NCBI GenBank assembly: GCA_015231915.1
Contig: JADGAR010000001.1
Location: forward strand, 80,625-144,624
Direction: 5' to 3'
Length of the DNA: 64,000 nucleotides
Origin: Magnetococcales bacterium
Lineage (GTDB): Bacteria; Pseudomonadota; Magnetococcia; Magnetococcales; Magnetaquicoccaceae
Shown: one piece after another, positions 34,055 through 42,689 of the stretch
How positions within the stretch are numbered: the first letter of the stretch is position 1
How the letters are laid out: the number at the start of each line of letters is the position of its first letter
Notes under the pieces: generated by a model
Seen by the model: the letters and a program-made list of their open reading frames with translations, nothing else
Databases searched by the model: none
What the model was told of the DNA's origin: nothing
Program-made: the position numbers and the translations under genes

Positions 34055-35479
34055 TTACGACGGCATCCCCGGCGGTTTGCCGCCACCAAACAGACCCGCC
34101 CCAGGAAAACCGCCTCCCCCAAGACCGGGAATCCCGCCTCCCCCAAGACCGGGAATGCCACCCCGCAGGAAACTCTTGCCCATCTTGCCGAACCGCTTCA
34201 TCAGGGTCTGGGTCTGCACGAACTGTTTCAGCAGTTGATTCACCTCCTGCACCGTGGTGCCGGACCCCATGGCAATGCGCCGCTTGCGCGAGGCGTTGAG
34301 AATCTGATGCCTGCGCCGCTCCAGCGGGGTCATCGACAGAATGATCGCCTCCACCCGCTTCAAGTGCCGCTCCTCCACCTGCATGTCCCGCCCCTTCATC
34401 GCCTGCTTGACACCGGGAATCATCGACATCAAATCCCCCAACGGACCCATCTTCTTGACCTGCTGCATCTGAGAAAGAAAATCTTCCAGGGTGAAGGCCG
34501 ACGAGGAGAGCAGCTTCTCCTGCATCTTGGCGGTCTCTTTGAGATCCACCTTCTCCATGACGTTTTCGACCAGCGACAGGATGTCCCCCATCCCCAGAAT
34601 CCGCGAGGCGACCCGGTCGGGATGAAACGGCTCCAGCCCGTCCAGGGTCTCCCCCATCCCCAGGAACTTGATCGGCTTGCCGGTGACGTGCCGGATGGAA
34701 AGCGCCGCCCCACCCCGGGCATCGCCGTCGGTCTTGGTGAGGATCACCCCGGTCAGGGTCAGCCGGGCATCGAAACTGCGCGCCACATTCACCGCATCCT
34801 GACCGGTCATGGAGTCCACCACTAACAGAATCTCCGTCGGTTTGACCAGCGCGGCCACATCCACCAACTCGGTCATCAGGGTCTCGTCCACGTGCAACCG
34901 ACCGGCGGTATCCAGCAGCAACACGTCATGTCCGCCATTGCGCGCCGCCTGCAGCGCCCGCGTCGCGATGTCGCGCGGGTTCTCCCGAGGATCGGTCGCC
35001 AGCACCTTGGCCCCGGCTGCCGTGCCGATGGTGGCCAACTGATCCATGGCCGCAGGCCGATAGACATCCAGCGAAGCGAGCAGCGGCTTGCGGCGCTCCT
35101 TCTCCAGCAACCGCTTGGCCAGCTTCGCGGTGGTGGTGGTCTTGCCGGAACCCTGCAAACCCACCAGCATCACCACCACCGGCGGCTGCGCGGCCAGCCG
35201 CAACTGCTCGTTGTGACCCCCCATGACATGCACCAGTTCCTTGTGCACCTCATGGATCATCTGCTGGCCCGGGGTCAGGGAACCCATCACCTCCTGCCCC
35301 ATCGCCTTCTCCCGCACCCGGGCGACGAAGGCCTTGACCACATCCAGATGCACATCCGCCTCCAGCAGGGCCAGCCGCACCTCGCGCATGGCCTCGCGGA
35401 CATTCTTCTCGTTCAAGGAGCCATGACCCTTCAGGGTCTTGAATACCGTTTCCAGACGTTCAGAAAGGGAGTCGAACAT
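34055..35479 (-). CDS. ffh: Signal recognition particle protein Ffh
   Basis: GTPase of the signal recognition particle, targeting membrane proteins with 4.5S RNA and FtsY. 474 aa: N domain, G domain with GLQGSGKTTTTAKLA, DVYRPAAMDQL and DTAGRLHVDE, TKTDGDARGG, and the methionine-rich M domain ending in a Gly/Pro tail (IPGLGGGGIPGLGGGGFPG). That tail is encoded by a 24-nt tandem duplication near 34110-34160. It follows the rhodanese gene by 17 nt. Confidence 0.98.
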   Translation of the reverse strand: MFDSLSERLETVFKTLKGHGSLNEKNVREAMREVRLALLEADVHLDVVKAFVARVREKAMGQEVMGSLTPGQQMIHEVHKELVHVMGGHNEQLRLAAQPPVVVMLVGLQGSGKTTTTAKLAKRLLEKERRKPLLASLDVYRPAAMDQLATIGTAAGAKVLATDPRENPRDIATRALQAARNGGHDVLLLDTAGRLHVDETLMTELVDVAALVKPTEILLVVDSMTGQDAVNVARSFDARLTLTGVILTKTDGDARGGAALSIRHVTGKPIKFLGMGETLDGLEPFHPDRVASRILGMGDILSLVENVMEKVDLKETAKMQEKLLSSSAFTLEDFLSQMQQVKKMGPLGDLMSMIPGVKQAMKGRDMQVEERHLKRVEAIILSMTPLERRRHQILNASRKRRIAMGSGTTVQEVNQLLKQFVQTQTLMKRFGKMGKSFLRGGIPGLGGGGIPGLGGGGFPGAGLFGGGKPPGMPS

Positions 35480-35496
35480 GATCGCGCATTCCCGCC

Positions 35497-36327
35497 TTAT
35501 CGAGGAGTTTCACCCAAAACCACCGGCCCGTCGCTCATCCGCCACTCGGCCATGGATCCGTCGTACAACCGCACCTTCTCCCACCCCAAATGCCGCAGCA
35601 CGGTCCAGGTGTGCGAGGCCCGATGGGCGGATTCGCAATAGAGGATCACCTCGCTCCCCGGATCGTCCAGCCCGATGGCGGCCAAACGGGCGCGCATGGC
35701 AGCGGCATCCTGCAACCGGGGATCGTGACGGCCCACCAAAAGATCCATCCAATCCAGGTGCAGCGCTCCGGGGATGTGGCCACGCGGCATCCGCAACGTC
35801 ATCCCGACATATTCATTGCGGCTGCGGGTGTCCAGCAAGACCCCGGCCTCCCTCCCTTCGGCCACCGCCAACACCCGCTCCCGATCCGCCTCCCAGCGGG
35901 CATCCGGACGCGGGGTGAAGCCGACCGAGCCGATCCGTGGCAACTCCGCCTCGGTGGGATGGCCCTCGTGTACCCAGACGGAGAGTCCCCCGTCCAGAAT
36001 CGCCAGACCCCCGCGATGACCCATGCTGGCCAGGGTCCAGATCAGACGGGCGGCATCCGTCCCGCCGGAGACATCATAGGCCAACACCGCCGTCTCCGGC
36101 CCGATGCCGAGACGCCCGAACAACGCCGACAAATGCGCCTGGTCCGGACGCATGCCCGGCACCCCGTCCCGCATCACCGTCAACTCCGCATAGGGCAATA
36201 ACAGCGCGCCCGGCACATGCATCCGGGCATAATGGCTCTCCCCGCCCACCTGCACCACCCGCATGCCCGCATCGCCCAGACGCTCCCGCAACCAGGCCGT
36301 CCCCACGAACCATCCCGGATCCTCCAT
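35497..36327 (-). CDS. Thiosulfate sulfurtransferase (tandem rhodanese)
   Basis: A 276-aa two-rhodanese-domain protein transferring sulfane sulfur. The inactive N-terminal domain includes HVPGALLLPYAELTVMRDG and DVSGGTDAARLIWTL; the active C-terminal domain has LLDTRSRNEYVG, RGHIPGALHLDW and the catalytic loop with C231 in YCESAHRAS. No signal peptide, so cytoplasmic. It starts 24 nt after the HD-GYP regulator gene. Confidence 0.93.
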   Translation of the reverse strand: MEDPGWFVGTAWLRERLGDAGMRVVQVGGESHYARMHVPGALLLPYAELTVMRDGVPGMRPDQAHLSALFGRLGIGPETAVLAYDVSGGTDAARLIWTLASMGHRGGLAILDGGLSVWVHEGHPTEAELPRIGSVGFTPRPDARWEADRERVLAVAEGREAGVLLDTRSRNEYVGMTLRMPRGHIPGALHLDWMDLLVGRHDPRLQDAAAMRARLAAIGLDDPGSEVILYCESAHRASHTWTVLRHLGWEKVRLYDGSMAEWRMSDGPVVLGETPR

Positions 36328-36351
36328 AATCGCCTCCCTTCTCCTCGCTGA

Positions 36352-37905
36352 TCAACCGGCCTTCCGGTCTTCATAACGGTCCCGGATCGCCAGAAATTCG
36401 TCCAGATTGTCCAGAAACAGATCCACCAGCCGGGGATCGAAACGCTTGCCCCGTGCATTGCGGATGAACTCCAGGGTGCTCTCCAGGGGCCAGGCCTTCT
36501 TGTGGGTCCGCTCGTGGGACAAGGCGTCGAACACCTCCACCAGAGACACGATCCGGGCGAACAGATGGATCTCCTCCCCCTGCAACCCTTGCGGATATCC
36601 GGCCCCATCCCACCGCTCGTGATGCTGCGCGGCAATCGTGCCCGCCATGCGCAGGATCCGGCGATTGGAATCCTTGAGCAACTGGGCGCCCAGGATCGCA
36701 TGTTCCCGCATCACCGTCCACTCCCCGTTCTCCAGTTGGCCCGGTTTTTTCAGGATCTCCTCCGGGATGCCGATCTTGCCCAGATCGTGCAACGGCGCGG
36801 AGAGCCACAACAGATCCAGTTCGTCCCCCTCGACCCCCGCCAGCCGACCCAGTACGCGGGCGCTCTCGGCCACCCGCCGCACGTGATTGCCGGTCTCGTT
36901 GGAGCGCGCCTCGATCAATTCGCCCAGGGCAAAGGTCAAATCCTGCTGGGTCGCGAAGATCTCCCGATGCATGAGCAGATTGTCGAAAGCCAGCCCCACA
37001 TTGGCGGCAAACAGTCGGATCAACTCCTGATCCCACTCGCCGAGATCCCCCATCCCCTTGAGATAGAGCAGATTCACCGATCCTTGCATGGTGCGGAAAC
37101 ACCCCACATAGGCGTTGCCGAAAAACAGGCTCTCTTCCCGTTCCAAAGCCTGGCGGACCTGCCCCAACACCTCCTGGTCCACAGCCTCCTCCAGGGGTAA
37201 TCCCTCGCACGCGGCAAACCGTCCGGTCCCGGCGTACAGCCGCATAAGGCCCGACTCCCCGTTGACCGCGAAGCCCGAGGCCTGGGCATAAAGGGCGCTT
37301 TCGTCCAGACCCAGAATGGAAACCAGTTGTGTCAACACCCCGGTGGCCAGGGTCTTGATGGAACGCACCTCGAACAGACTGCCGGTGGCGTGGATGATCT
37401 TCCGGAGACCCTGCCGGCTGTGCTCGATGATCATCAGATCCCGAAACGAACGCAACGAGGTGATCACCGCCGTGACCAGACGCAGGTCGGTCAGGTCGAT
37501 TTTTTCTTTATAGTCATTGATGTCATAATCCATGATCACCTGCTGCTGCGGGGCGAAACCCGGCTGCCCGGTACGCAGGATGATCCGCACCAGACGGTTG
37601 CCCAACGTCTCGCGGATGAAACGCACCACATCCAGCCCGGCCTGATCGGTCTCCATTACCACGTCCAGCAACAGGACCGCCGTGTCCGGGTGTTCCTGGA
37701 TCAGCCGCTGCGCGTCCGACCCGGAGTAGCCTTCGATGAAGCGCAGCGTGCGCCCCTCGAAGCGGAAATTGCGCAGCACCAGCCTGCTCAAGGCATGCAC
37801 ATCCCGGTCGTCATCGATGATCATGAGTTTCCAGGGATCCGGCTCCCGCTCCGCAACCTGATCGCCAGCGGAATCCTCGGCAAAGATCAATCGGTCGGAT
37901 GTCAT
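36352..37905 (-). CDS. Response regulator with DUF3369 and HD-GYP phosphodiesterase domain
   Basis: A 517-aa regulator predicted to hydrolyse c-di-GMP. The receiver has MIIDDDRDVHALSR and phospho-site D81 (VLLLDVVMETDQAG). A DUF3369/GAF-like middle (about 180-330) is followed by an HD-GYP domain: LHDLGKIGIPEE (HD near 373), HHERWDGAGYP (GYP near 436-438). The ATG at 37905 follows a GGGGGG-type box and overlaps the histidine kinase stop by 4 nt, so that kinase is its likely phosphodonor. Confidence 0.94.
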   Translation of the reverse strand: MTSDRLIFAEDSAGDQVAEREPDPWKLMIIDDDRDVHALSRLVLRNFRFEGRTLRFIEGYSGSDAQRLIQEHPDTAVLLLDVVMETDQAGLDVVRFIRETLGNRLVRIILRTGQPGFAPQQQVIMDYDINDYKEKIDLTDLRLVTAVITSLRSFRDLMIIEHSRQGLRKIIHATGSLFEVRSIKTLATGVLTQLVSILGLDESALYAQASGFAVNGESGLMRLYAGTGRFAACEGLPLEEAVDQEVLGQVRQALEREESLFFGNAYVGCFRTMQGSVNLLYLKGMGDLGEWDQELIRLFAANVGLAFDNLLMHREIFATQQDLTFALGELIEARSNETGNHVRRVAESARVLGRLAGVEGDELDLLWLSAPLHDLGKIGIPEEILKKPGQLENGEWTVMREHAILGAQLLKDSNRRILRMAGTIAAQHHERWDGAGYPQGLQGEEIHLFARIVSLVEVFDALSHERTHKKAWPLESTLEFIRNARGKRFDPRLVDLFLDNLDEFLAIRDRYEDRKAG

Positions 37906-39890
37906 GGTTGTTCCCCCCCTTGTGCGTGACGGATCGGAAACCGGATCGAGAACAGAACGCCATGGCCAGGCGTGCTGATGCAATGGATCTCCCCTCCCAG
38001 CGTGGCCGTCACCAGATTGAAGACGATATGCATCCCCAGGCCGCTCCCCCCCTTGCCCCGCGCCGTGGTGAAAAAGGGTTCGAAGATCCTGGACCGTACC
38101 TCATCGGTCATGCCGTGACCGTTGTCCGCATAGCGCAACAGCATCTCGTCCTCTCCCAGTGGGGCGATCTCGATCCGAATCTCGCCGGTCTGGCTGGGGT
38201 CGAAACCATGTTGCAGGGAGTTGAGCACCAGATTGGTCACAATCTGGGAGAAAACATCCGGGCGACCAAAATGATACAATCCTTCCGGACATTGCACCAG
38301 GAGTTGATGGCCGGTTTTTTTCAGATGGGGATGAAGGCTGTGCAGGATCTGATGCAACAGGGTGGCGAAATCGAACCGGCGACTCGCCTCGCTGCTGGTA
38401 TCCACTGCCACCTGCTTGAAGCTGCGCACCAGATCCGCCGCCCGCTTGAGGTTGGACAGGATCATGGCGGAAGAATCGAGGGCATCCTGAAAATAGGTCG
38501 CCAGGTCCGATTTCGACAGAGTGCCCGCCTGAAAACTGGCGCTGCACTCCCTGGTCTTGCCCTCCAGATAGGAGGCCGCCGTCACGCCGATGCCCACCGG
38601 ATTGTTGATCTCATGGGCGATCCCCGCCACCAGCCCCCCCAGGGAGGCCATCTTCTCCGATGCCAGCAGCTGCACATGGGTCCGCTTCACCAGGCTGAGC
38701 GAGGATTCCAGTTCGCGATTGGTGTTGGTCAGACGGATGGCGTACTCCGCCTCCCGCCGCCTCGCCTCCTCGATCTCCCTGGCCAGCAGGGCGAACTGCT
38801 GTTCCATCTGTTCCAGGGGATTGGCCCCGGTGGCCGTCGATAGCGACAGACCGAGCCGTTCCTGGGCAAAACTCACCATCCGGCCCGTCAGGGTCCGCAT
38901 CCGCCCCCCGACCCAGTAGACGATACCAATAAACACTAAAATCATCAAAAAATGGCCAATCGCCCGTTGCGCGCGCCCCTCGCCGGCAATGGGCAGTGAC
39001 AGCTCGGCCAGCAGACTCCTGGGGATCAGGGTGGCAAAATGCAAAAAGAATTCGGCAGCACCCCCATACCCGGTGAAGTCCTTGCCGGAAACCAGATACT
39101 CCCGTGCCAGCTCCGCAAGCGACGCCCCTGCCGGAATCATGTCGGGACGGCTGCTGGCGGCCACCCGGTCACCGCTTTCGTTCAGCAGGACGAAGATTTC
39201 TTGCGCCACATGGTTGACGTGCAAGGAGATCAGGAACGCGTGATCGAGGGGGGTGCTGAAGACCAGGATCGCCCGCAGACGGTCATCCTTGCCCCGCAAC
39301 GCCGCCCGGGTCAAAAAATGGGGCGTGCCTTGCCACTCGCGGATGTCGCTGGAGATGGAGTCCACGGCGCACTGCCTGGGGAGTTGTTCCAGGAGAGACA
39401 TGGGCAAGGGCTTGTCCTGCGGGCCGTACACCTCGCGGACCCTGCCTCTGCCATCCGCCAACACCACATGGGTGGCATGAACGAATCCCCGCATCACGGC
39501 CTGACCCGGCAACCAGGGAGGCGCATCGGGATAGACGACCGGGGGGACACTCTCCTGAGACGACCAGCCCTGCGCCTCCAGCCGTTCGATGTAGGCCACG
39601 AACTCCTTGCGGTCGAGGAGCAGTTGCACCGCCCGGTCCTGGGAACGCAACCGTTCGTCCATCAACCGCCAGTGCTGACCGGCCTCGGCGGTGAGCGAGC
39701 GCACGAGGTGATCCTGGAAGATCTCGCCAAGACGCTGCGAATGGATGCGATCCTGCACGAACCAGAACAGGATCCCGGCGGCCCCGGTGACCAGCAGGGC
39801 CTGCAAGGTCAGAGGCGCCCCCTGTCGCCAAAGGTCGAAACGCGCCCGCACCGCGCGCGCGAGCGTCACCAACCGTTCCAGGACCCTCAT
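37902..39890 (-). CDS. Membrane sensor histidine kinase
   Basis: A 662-aa kinase with TM1 about 27-45, a large periplasmic sensor of about 260 residues with no recognised family, TM2 about 313-330, HAMP, a coiled coil and a kinase core. The phosphoacceptor is in VAGIAHEINNPVGIG; the ATPase has NLVLNSLQH, ADNGHGM and GKGGSGLGMHIV. It overlaps maf upstream by 4 nt and its HD-GYP regulator downstream by 4 nt. Confidence 0.94.
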   Translation of the reverse strand: MRVLERLVTLARAVRARFDLWRQGAPLTLQALLVTGAAGILFWFVQDRIHSQRLGEIFQDHLVRSLTAEAGQHWRLMDERLRSQDRAVQLLLDRKEFVAYIERLEAQGWSSQESVPPVVYPDAPPWLPGQAVMRGFVHATHVVLADGRGRVREVYGPQDKPLPMSLLEQLPRQCAVDSISSDIREWQGTPHFLTRAALRGKDDRLRAILVFSTPLDHAFLISLHVNHVAQEIFVLLNESGDRVAASSRPDMIPAGASLAELAREYLVSGKDFTGYGGAAEFFLHFATLIPRSLLAELSLPIAGEGRAQRAIGHFLMILVFIGIVYWVGGRMRTLTGRMVSFAQERLGLSLSTATGANPLEQMEQQFALLAREIEEARRREAEYAIRLTNTNRELESSLSLVKRTHVQLLASEKMASLGGLVAGIAHEINNPVGIGVTAASYLEGKTRECSASFQAGTLSKSDLATYFQDALDSSAMILSNLKRAADLVRSFKQVAVDTSSEASRRFDFATLLHQILHSLHPHLKKTGHQLLVQCPEGLYHFGRPDVFSQIVTNLVLNSLQHGFDPSQTGEIRIEIAPLGEDEMLLRYADNGHGMTDEVRSRIFEPFFTTARGKGGSGLGMHIVFNLVTATLGGEIHCISTPGHGVLFSIRFPIRHAQGGEQP

Positions 39891-40465
39891 ACCACCGTCA
39901 CCCCTGCCTGCTCCAGCATCCCGGTCAGTGCGATCAGGGGCAGGCCCATCAGCGCGGTCGGATCGTCACCGATCATGCGCGCGAACAAGGCGATGCCCAA
40001 CCCCTCCGACTTGAAACTCCCCGCGCAATCGAACGGGCGTTCCCGTTCGAGGTAGTTGCCAATCCGCGCTTCGGACAGTTCGCGAAAGACCACGCGAAAG
40101 GGGACCAGCGTGCCTTGCTTCCGGTCGGGTCCGGGACCCGCCACGCACAAAGCGGTCCAAAACACCACTTCGCGACCCGAGGCAAGACGCAATTGCGCCA
40201 CAGCCCCCGCGAAATCACCCGGCTTGCCCAACACCCGGTCGTCGATCACCGCACACTGATCCGAACCGATGACCACCGCTCCGGGGAACTCCCCGGCCAC
40301 GGCCAGGGCCTTGGCCTCGGCCAGACGCCGGACCATGGCCTGCGGCGGTTCGTCCGGCAGGCGATGCTCCTCGATCCCCGGCGCCCGCGTGACGAAGGGC
40401 AATCCCAGACGCTCCAACAGCGCACGCCGGTAAACCGAAGTGGAAGCCAGCACCAGCGACGGCAT
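39887..40465 (-). CDS. maf: Maf-like nucleotide pyrophosphatase
   Basis: A 192-aa house-cleaning NTP pyrophosphatase. MPSLVLASTSVYRRALLERLGLPF and VVIGSDQCAVIDDRVLGKP are the family motifs, closest in style to the YceF (m7GTP) type. ATG 40465 is used; a GTG at 40474 overlapping the previous stop is an alternative. It is embedded in a signalling operon without an obvious functional link. Confidence 0.95.
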   Translation of the reverse strand: MPSLVLASTSVYRRALLERLGLPFVTRAPGIEEHRLPDEPPQAMVRRLAEAKALAVAGEFPGAVVIGSDQCAVIDDRVLGKPGDFAGAVAQLRLASGREVVFWTALCVAGPGPDRKQGTLVPFRVVFRELSEARIGNYLERERPFDCAGSFKSEGLGIALFARMIGDDPTALMGLPLIALTGMLEQAGVTVV

Positions 40466-40470
40466 CGCGC

Positions 40471-42015
40471 TCACCACAAATCCACCTCTCCGGTATCCCG
40501 TTCCACATCCTCGACATGCCCGGCTGCCACCAGAACATGATGAAAATGGACCTGATTCCTGCCATTGGACTTGGCGAAATAGAGCGCCTTGTCGGCCTTT
40601 TCGATCAGGGAAGCCGCCAGTTCTCCCGCATCGACCCGCACTGCCCCGATGCTGACCGTGACCTGGCCCACCTGTGGAAAGGGATAGGAGGCGATGGATT
40701 GACGAAACCGGTTCAACACCACCTCGGCGACTTCCGGGGTGACATCGTGCAGCAGGACCACGAACTCCTCGCCCCCGAACCGAAACGTGGCATCCCTTTC
40801 CCGGAAGCACTCGGTCATCTTGCGGGCAAACAGCACCAGCACCTCGTCCCCGATCAGATGGCCGTGGTTGTCGTTCACCTTCTTGAAATGATCGATATCG
40901 AAAATCGCCAGGCATGCCCCCTGGAAAGGGGCCTCGTTGTGCCGGCGCGTGGGATTCTGCAGGGCCATGAACAATTTATTGAAAGTCTGATCGAAGAACT
41001 GGCGGTTGTGCAGACCGGTCAGGGGGTCGTGATAGGCCATGAAACGCAATTGTTCCTCGGCCTGCTTGAGTTCGCCCTCGGTCTTGCGGTGTTCCAGGAT
41101 GCGGGCCAGGGTGGCACTCAGGGTGCTCAGCAACGCCTCCTCGTCCGGCGCGGGCCGGTGCCCCTCTGCAAGATAGAGGCACAACACCCCCAGCAAGGCA
41201 TTCTGGTTGACCAGAGGCACGCAGTAATGGCCATGAGGCTGCATCCCCTCGTAGCGGGTCACATGGGCCTCGCCGACCCGGTCGGAAAAGACGATCCGGC
41301 GCGTCTGGGCCGCCTGACCGCACAGGCACTGCCCCACCTCCACCCGGTCGCAAACCCCCAACACCGCTCCATCCAGATTCTTGTGACCGACCAGGGTGAG
41401 ATGGGTCCCGGATTCATCCAGTTGAAACAATGCCCCCTTGCGCTGCCCGAAGAACCAGGGAATGTTCAGGATGATATCAAGGATCACCTCGATCTGTTTG
41501 GGAAACGCAAGACGCTCCAGGCTGGTTTCCAGCAGGGCGGTGATGGCGATGCGGGTCGCCAGCGCACGATTGGCCTCGAATTCCGCCTGTTCGCGGTTGC
41601 CCACCTCGCTCTTGAGCAGATCCTCCTTGTGCCGCAACTCGTCCCGGATGCGCTTGATTTCCCGACACCTCTCCACATAGATGCGCAACTCGTCCCGATG
41701 CACCGGTTTTTCCAGTTCGACCGCGATGTGATGAGAGATGACCTGCATCACCGATGGGCGATCCCTGGGGCCGGTCAGCAGAATCACCTGCAAGGCATTC
41801 TGCATCGCCTGGGCTTGCCGGGTCAGTTCCAGTCCATCCATCTGGGCCAGTTCGAAATCGGTCACCATGATATCGACTGCATGGTTTTTTAAAATTTCTA
41901 ATGCGTTTGCCGGGGTTGATGCATGAAAAATTTCATATTGAGGAACTGGGTAATTCTCTCTCAGCTCATCATCCGTCTCGGAAAATTGTCCCACAAAAAG
42001 AATAATACTGGTCAT
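40471..42015 (-). CDS. Response-regulator diguanylate cyclase (REC-GAF-GGDEF)
   Basis: A 514-aa soluble regulator. The receiver-like domain has D in DIMVTDFELAQMDGLEL, then a GAF domain (about 165-310) and GGDEF. The active site is GGEEF (414-418) and the I-site RERD stands five residues before it, so activity with product inhibition is expected. ATG 42015 follows a GGGGAG box; GTG 42021 is possible. With the HD-GYP regulator two genes further on, the operon encodes both synthesis and breakdown of c-di-GMP. Confidence 0.93.
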   Translation of the reverse strand: MTSIILFVGQFSETDDELRENYPVPQYEIFHASTPANALEILKNHAVDIMVTDFELAQMDGLELTRQAQAMQNALQVILLTGPRDRPSVMQVISHHIAVELEKPVHRDELRIYVERCREIKRIRDELRHKEDLLKSEVGNREQAEFEANRALATRIAITALLETSLERLAFPKQIEVILDIILNIPWFFGQRKGALFQLDESGTHLTLVGHKNLDGAVLGVCDRVEVGQCLCGQAAQTRRIVFSDRVGEAHVTRYEGMQPHGHYCVPLVNQNALLGVLCLYLAEGHRPAPDEEALLSTLSATLARILEHRKTEGELKQAEEQLRFMAYHDPLTGLHNRQFFDQTFNKLFMALQNPTRRHNEAPFQGACLAIFDIDHFKKVNDNHGHLIGDEVLVLFARKMTECFRERDATFRFGGEEFVVLLHDVTPEVAEVVLNRFRQSIASYPFPQVGQVTVSIGAVRVDAGELAASLIEKADKALYFAKSNGRNQVHFHHVLVAAGHVEDVERDTGEVDLW

Positions 42016-42017
42016 AC

Positions 42018-42656
42018 TCACTCCCCCTGGCCGGAACCGAAACGCAACCCCATGACCTTGACCTCAACCTTGCCGGTCCAGCCGACCGGGGTATCGTCGG
42101 CCAAGACATGGAACTGACGACCGCTCCCTGCGGGAAGGGCCTCGGAGCGATCACCGAACAATCCACCCGAAACCACCAGAGGATTGACCGACCGGGAAAG
42201 GATGACCTGCCCTTCGGCATTCAGAAACTGCACGCGCACCTCGGCCCCGGTCAGTTTGCGCGGTCCATGATTGAACAGGCGCGCCCGCACGCGGCGCTCC
42301 CCGCTCTCCGCGACCACCACGGTCACCTGATCCAGACTCACCTCTGCCTGATCCGGGCCGCGCATGGGGGCCGACTGCACGAAATCTTCCTTCCGCTCCT
42401 CCCGTTCGGGGCGAGGCGGCTCCTTGAAGGGGTGGACCGTGGGGATCTTGCGGGCCTCGGCGGCCCGTTTTTCCACTTCGGACGGCTCGCGATGCACCTG
42501 TTCGGCCTCGTGGCCACCGGACAGAAAACCCATCTTTCTGCCGATCAACCACCCTCCCCCCGCCAACAACACAACCCCGACCAGGATCGCGGCCACCAGA
42601 AGCAGCTTGTTCCTGGACTTGGGCTTTTCCTCTTGTGTGCTCTCTTCCTCGTCCAT
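42018..42656 (-). CDS. Membrane-anchored DUF3426-like protein
   Basis: A 212-aa single-pass protein: charged N-terminus, one transmembrane helix (LLLVAAILVGVVLLAGGGWLI, about 18-38 by hydrophobicity), a Pro/Glu-rich linker and a C-terminal beta domain (VTVVVAESGERRVRARLFNHGPRKLTGAEVRVQFL) resembling DUF3426, which lacks here the usual zinc-ribbon N-terminus. Function unknown. It lies 33 nt downstream of purL and overlaps the cyclase gene if GTG 42021 is used. Confidence 0.75.
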   Translation of the reverse strand: MDEEESTQEEKPKSRNKLLLVAAILVGVVLLAGGGWLIGRKMGFLSGGHEAEQVHREPSEVEKRAAEARKIPTVHPFKEPPRPEREERKEDFVQSAPMRGPDQAEVSLDQVTVVVAESGERRVRARLFNHGPRKLTGAEVRVQFLNAEGQVILSRSVNPLVVSGGLFGDRSEALPAGSGRQFHVLADDTPVGWTGKVEVKVMGLRFGSGQGE

Positions 42657-42689
42657 GTCTTCACCCGCGACAAGTGAAAAAAAGGTCCC

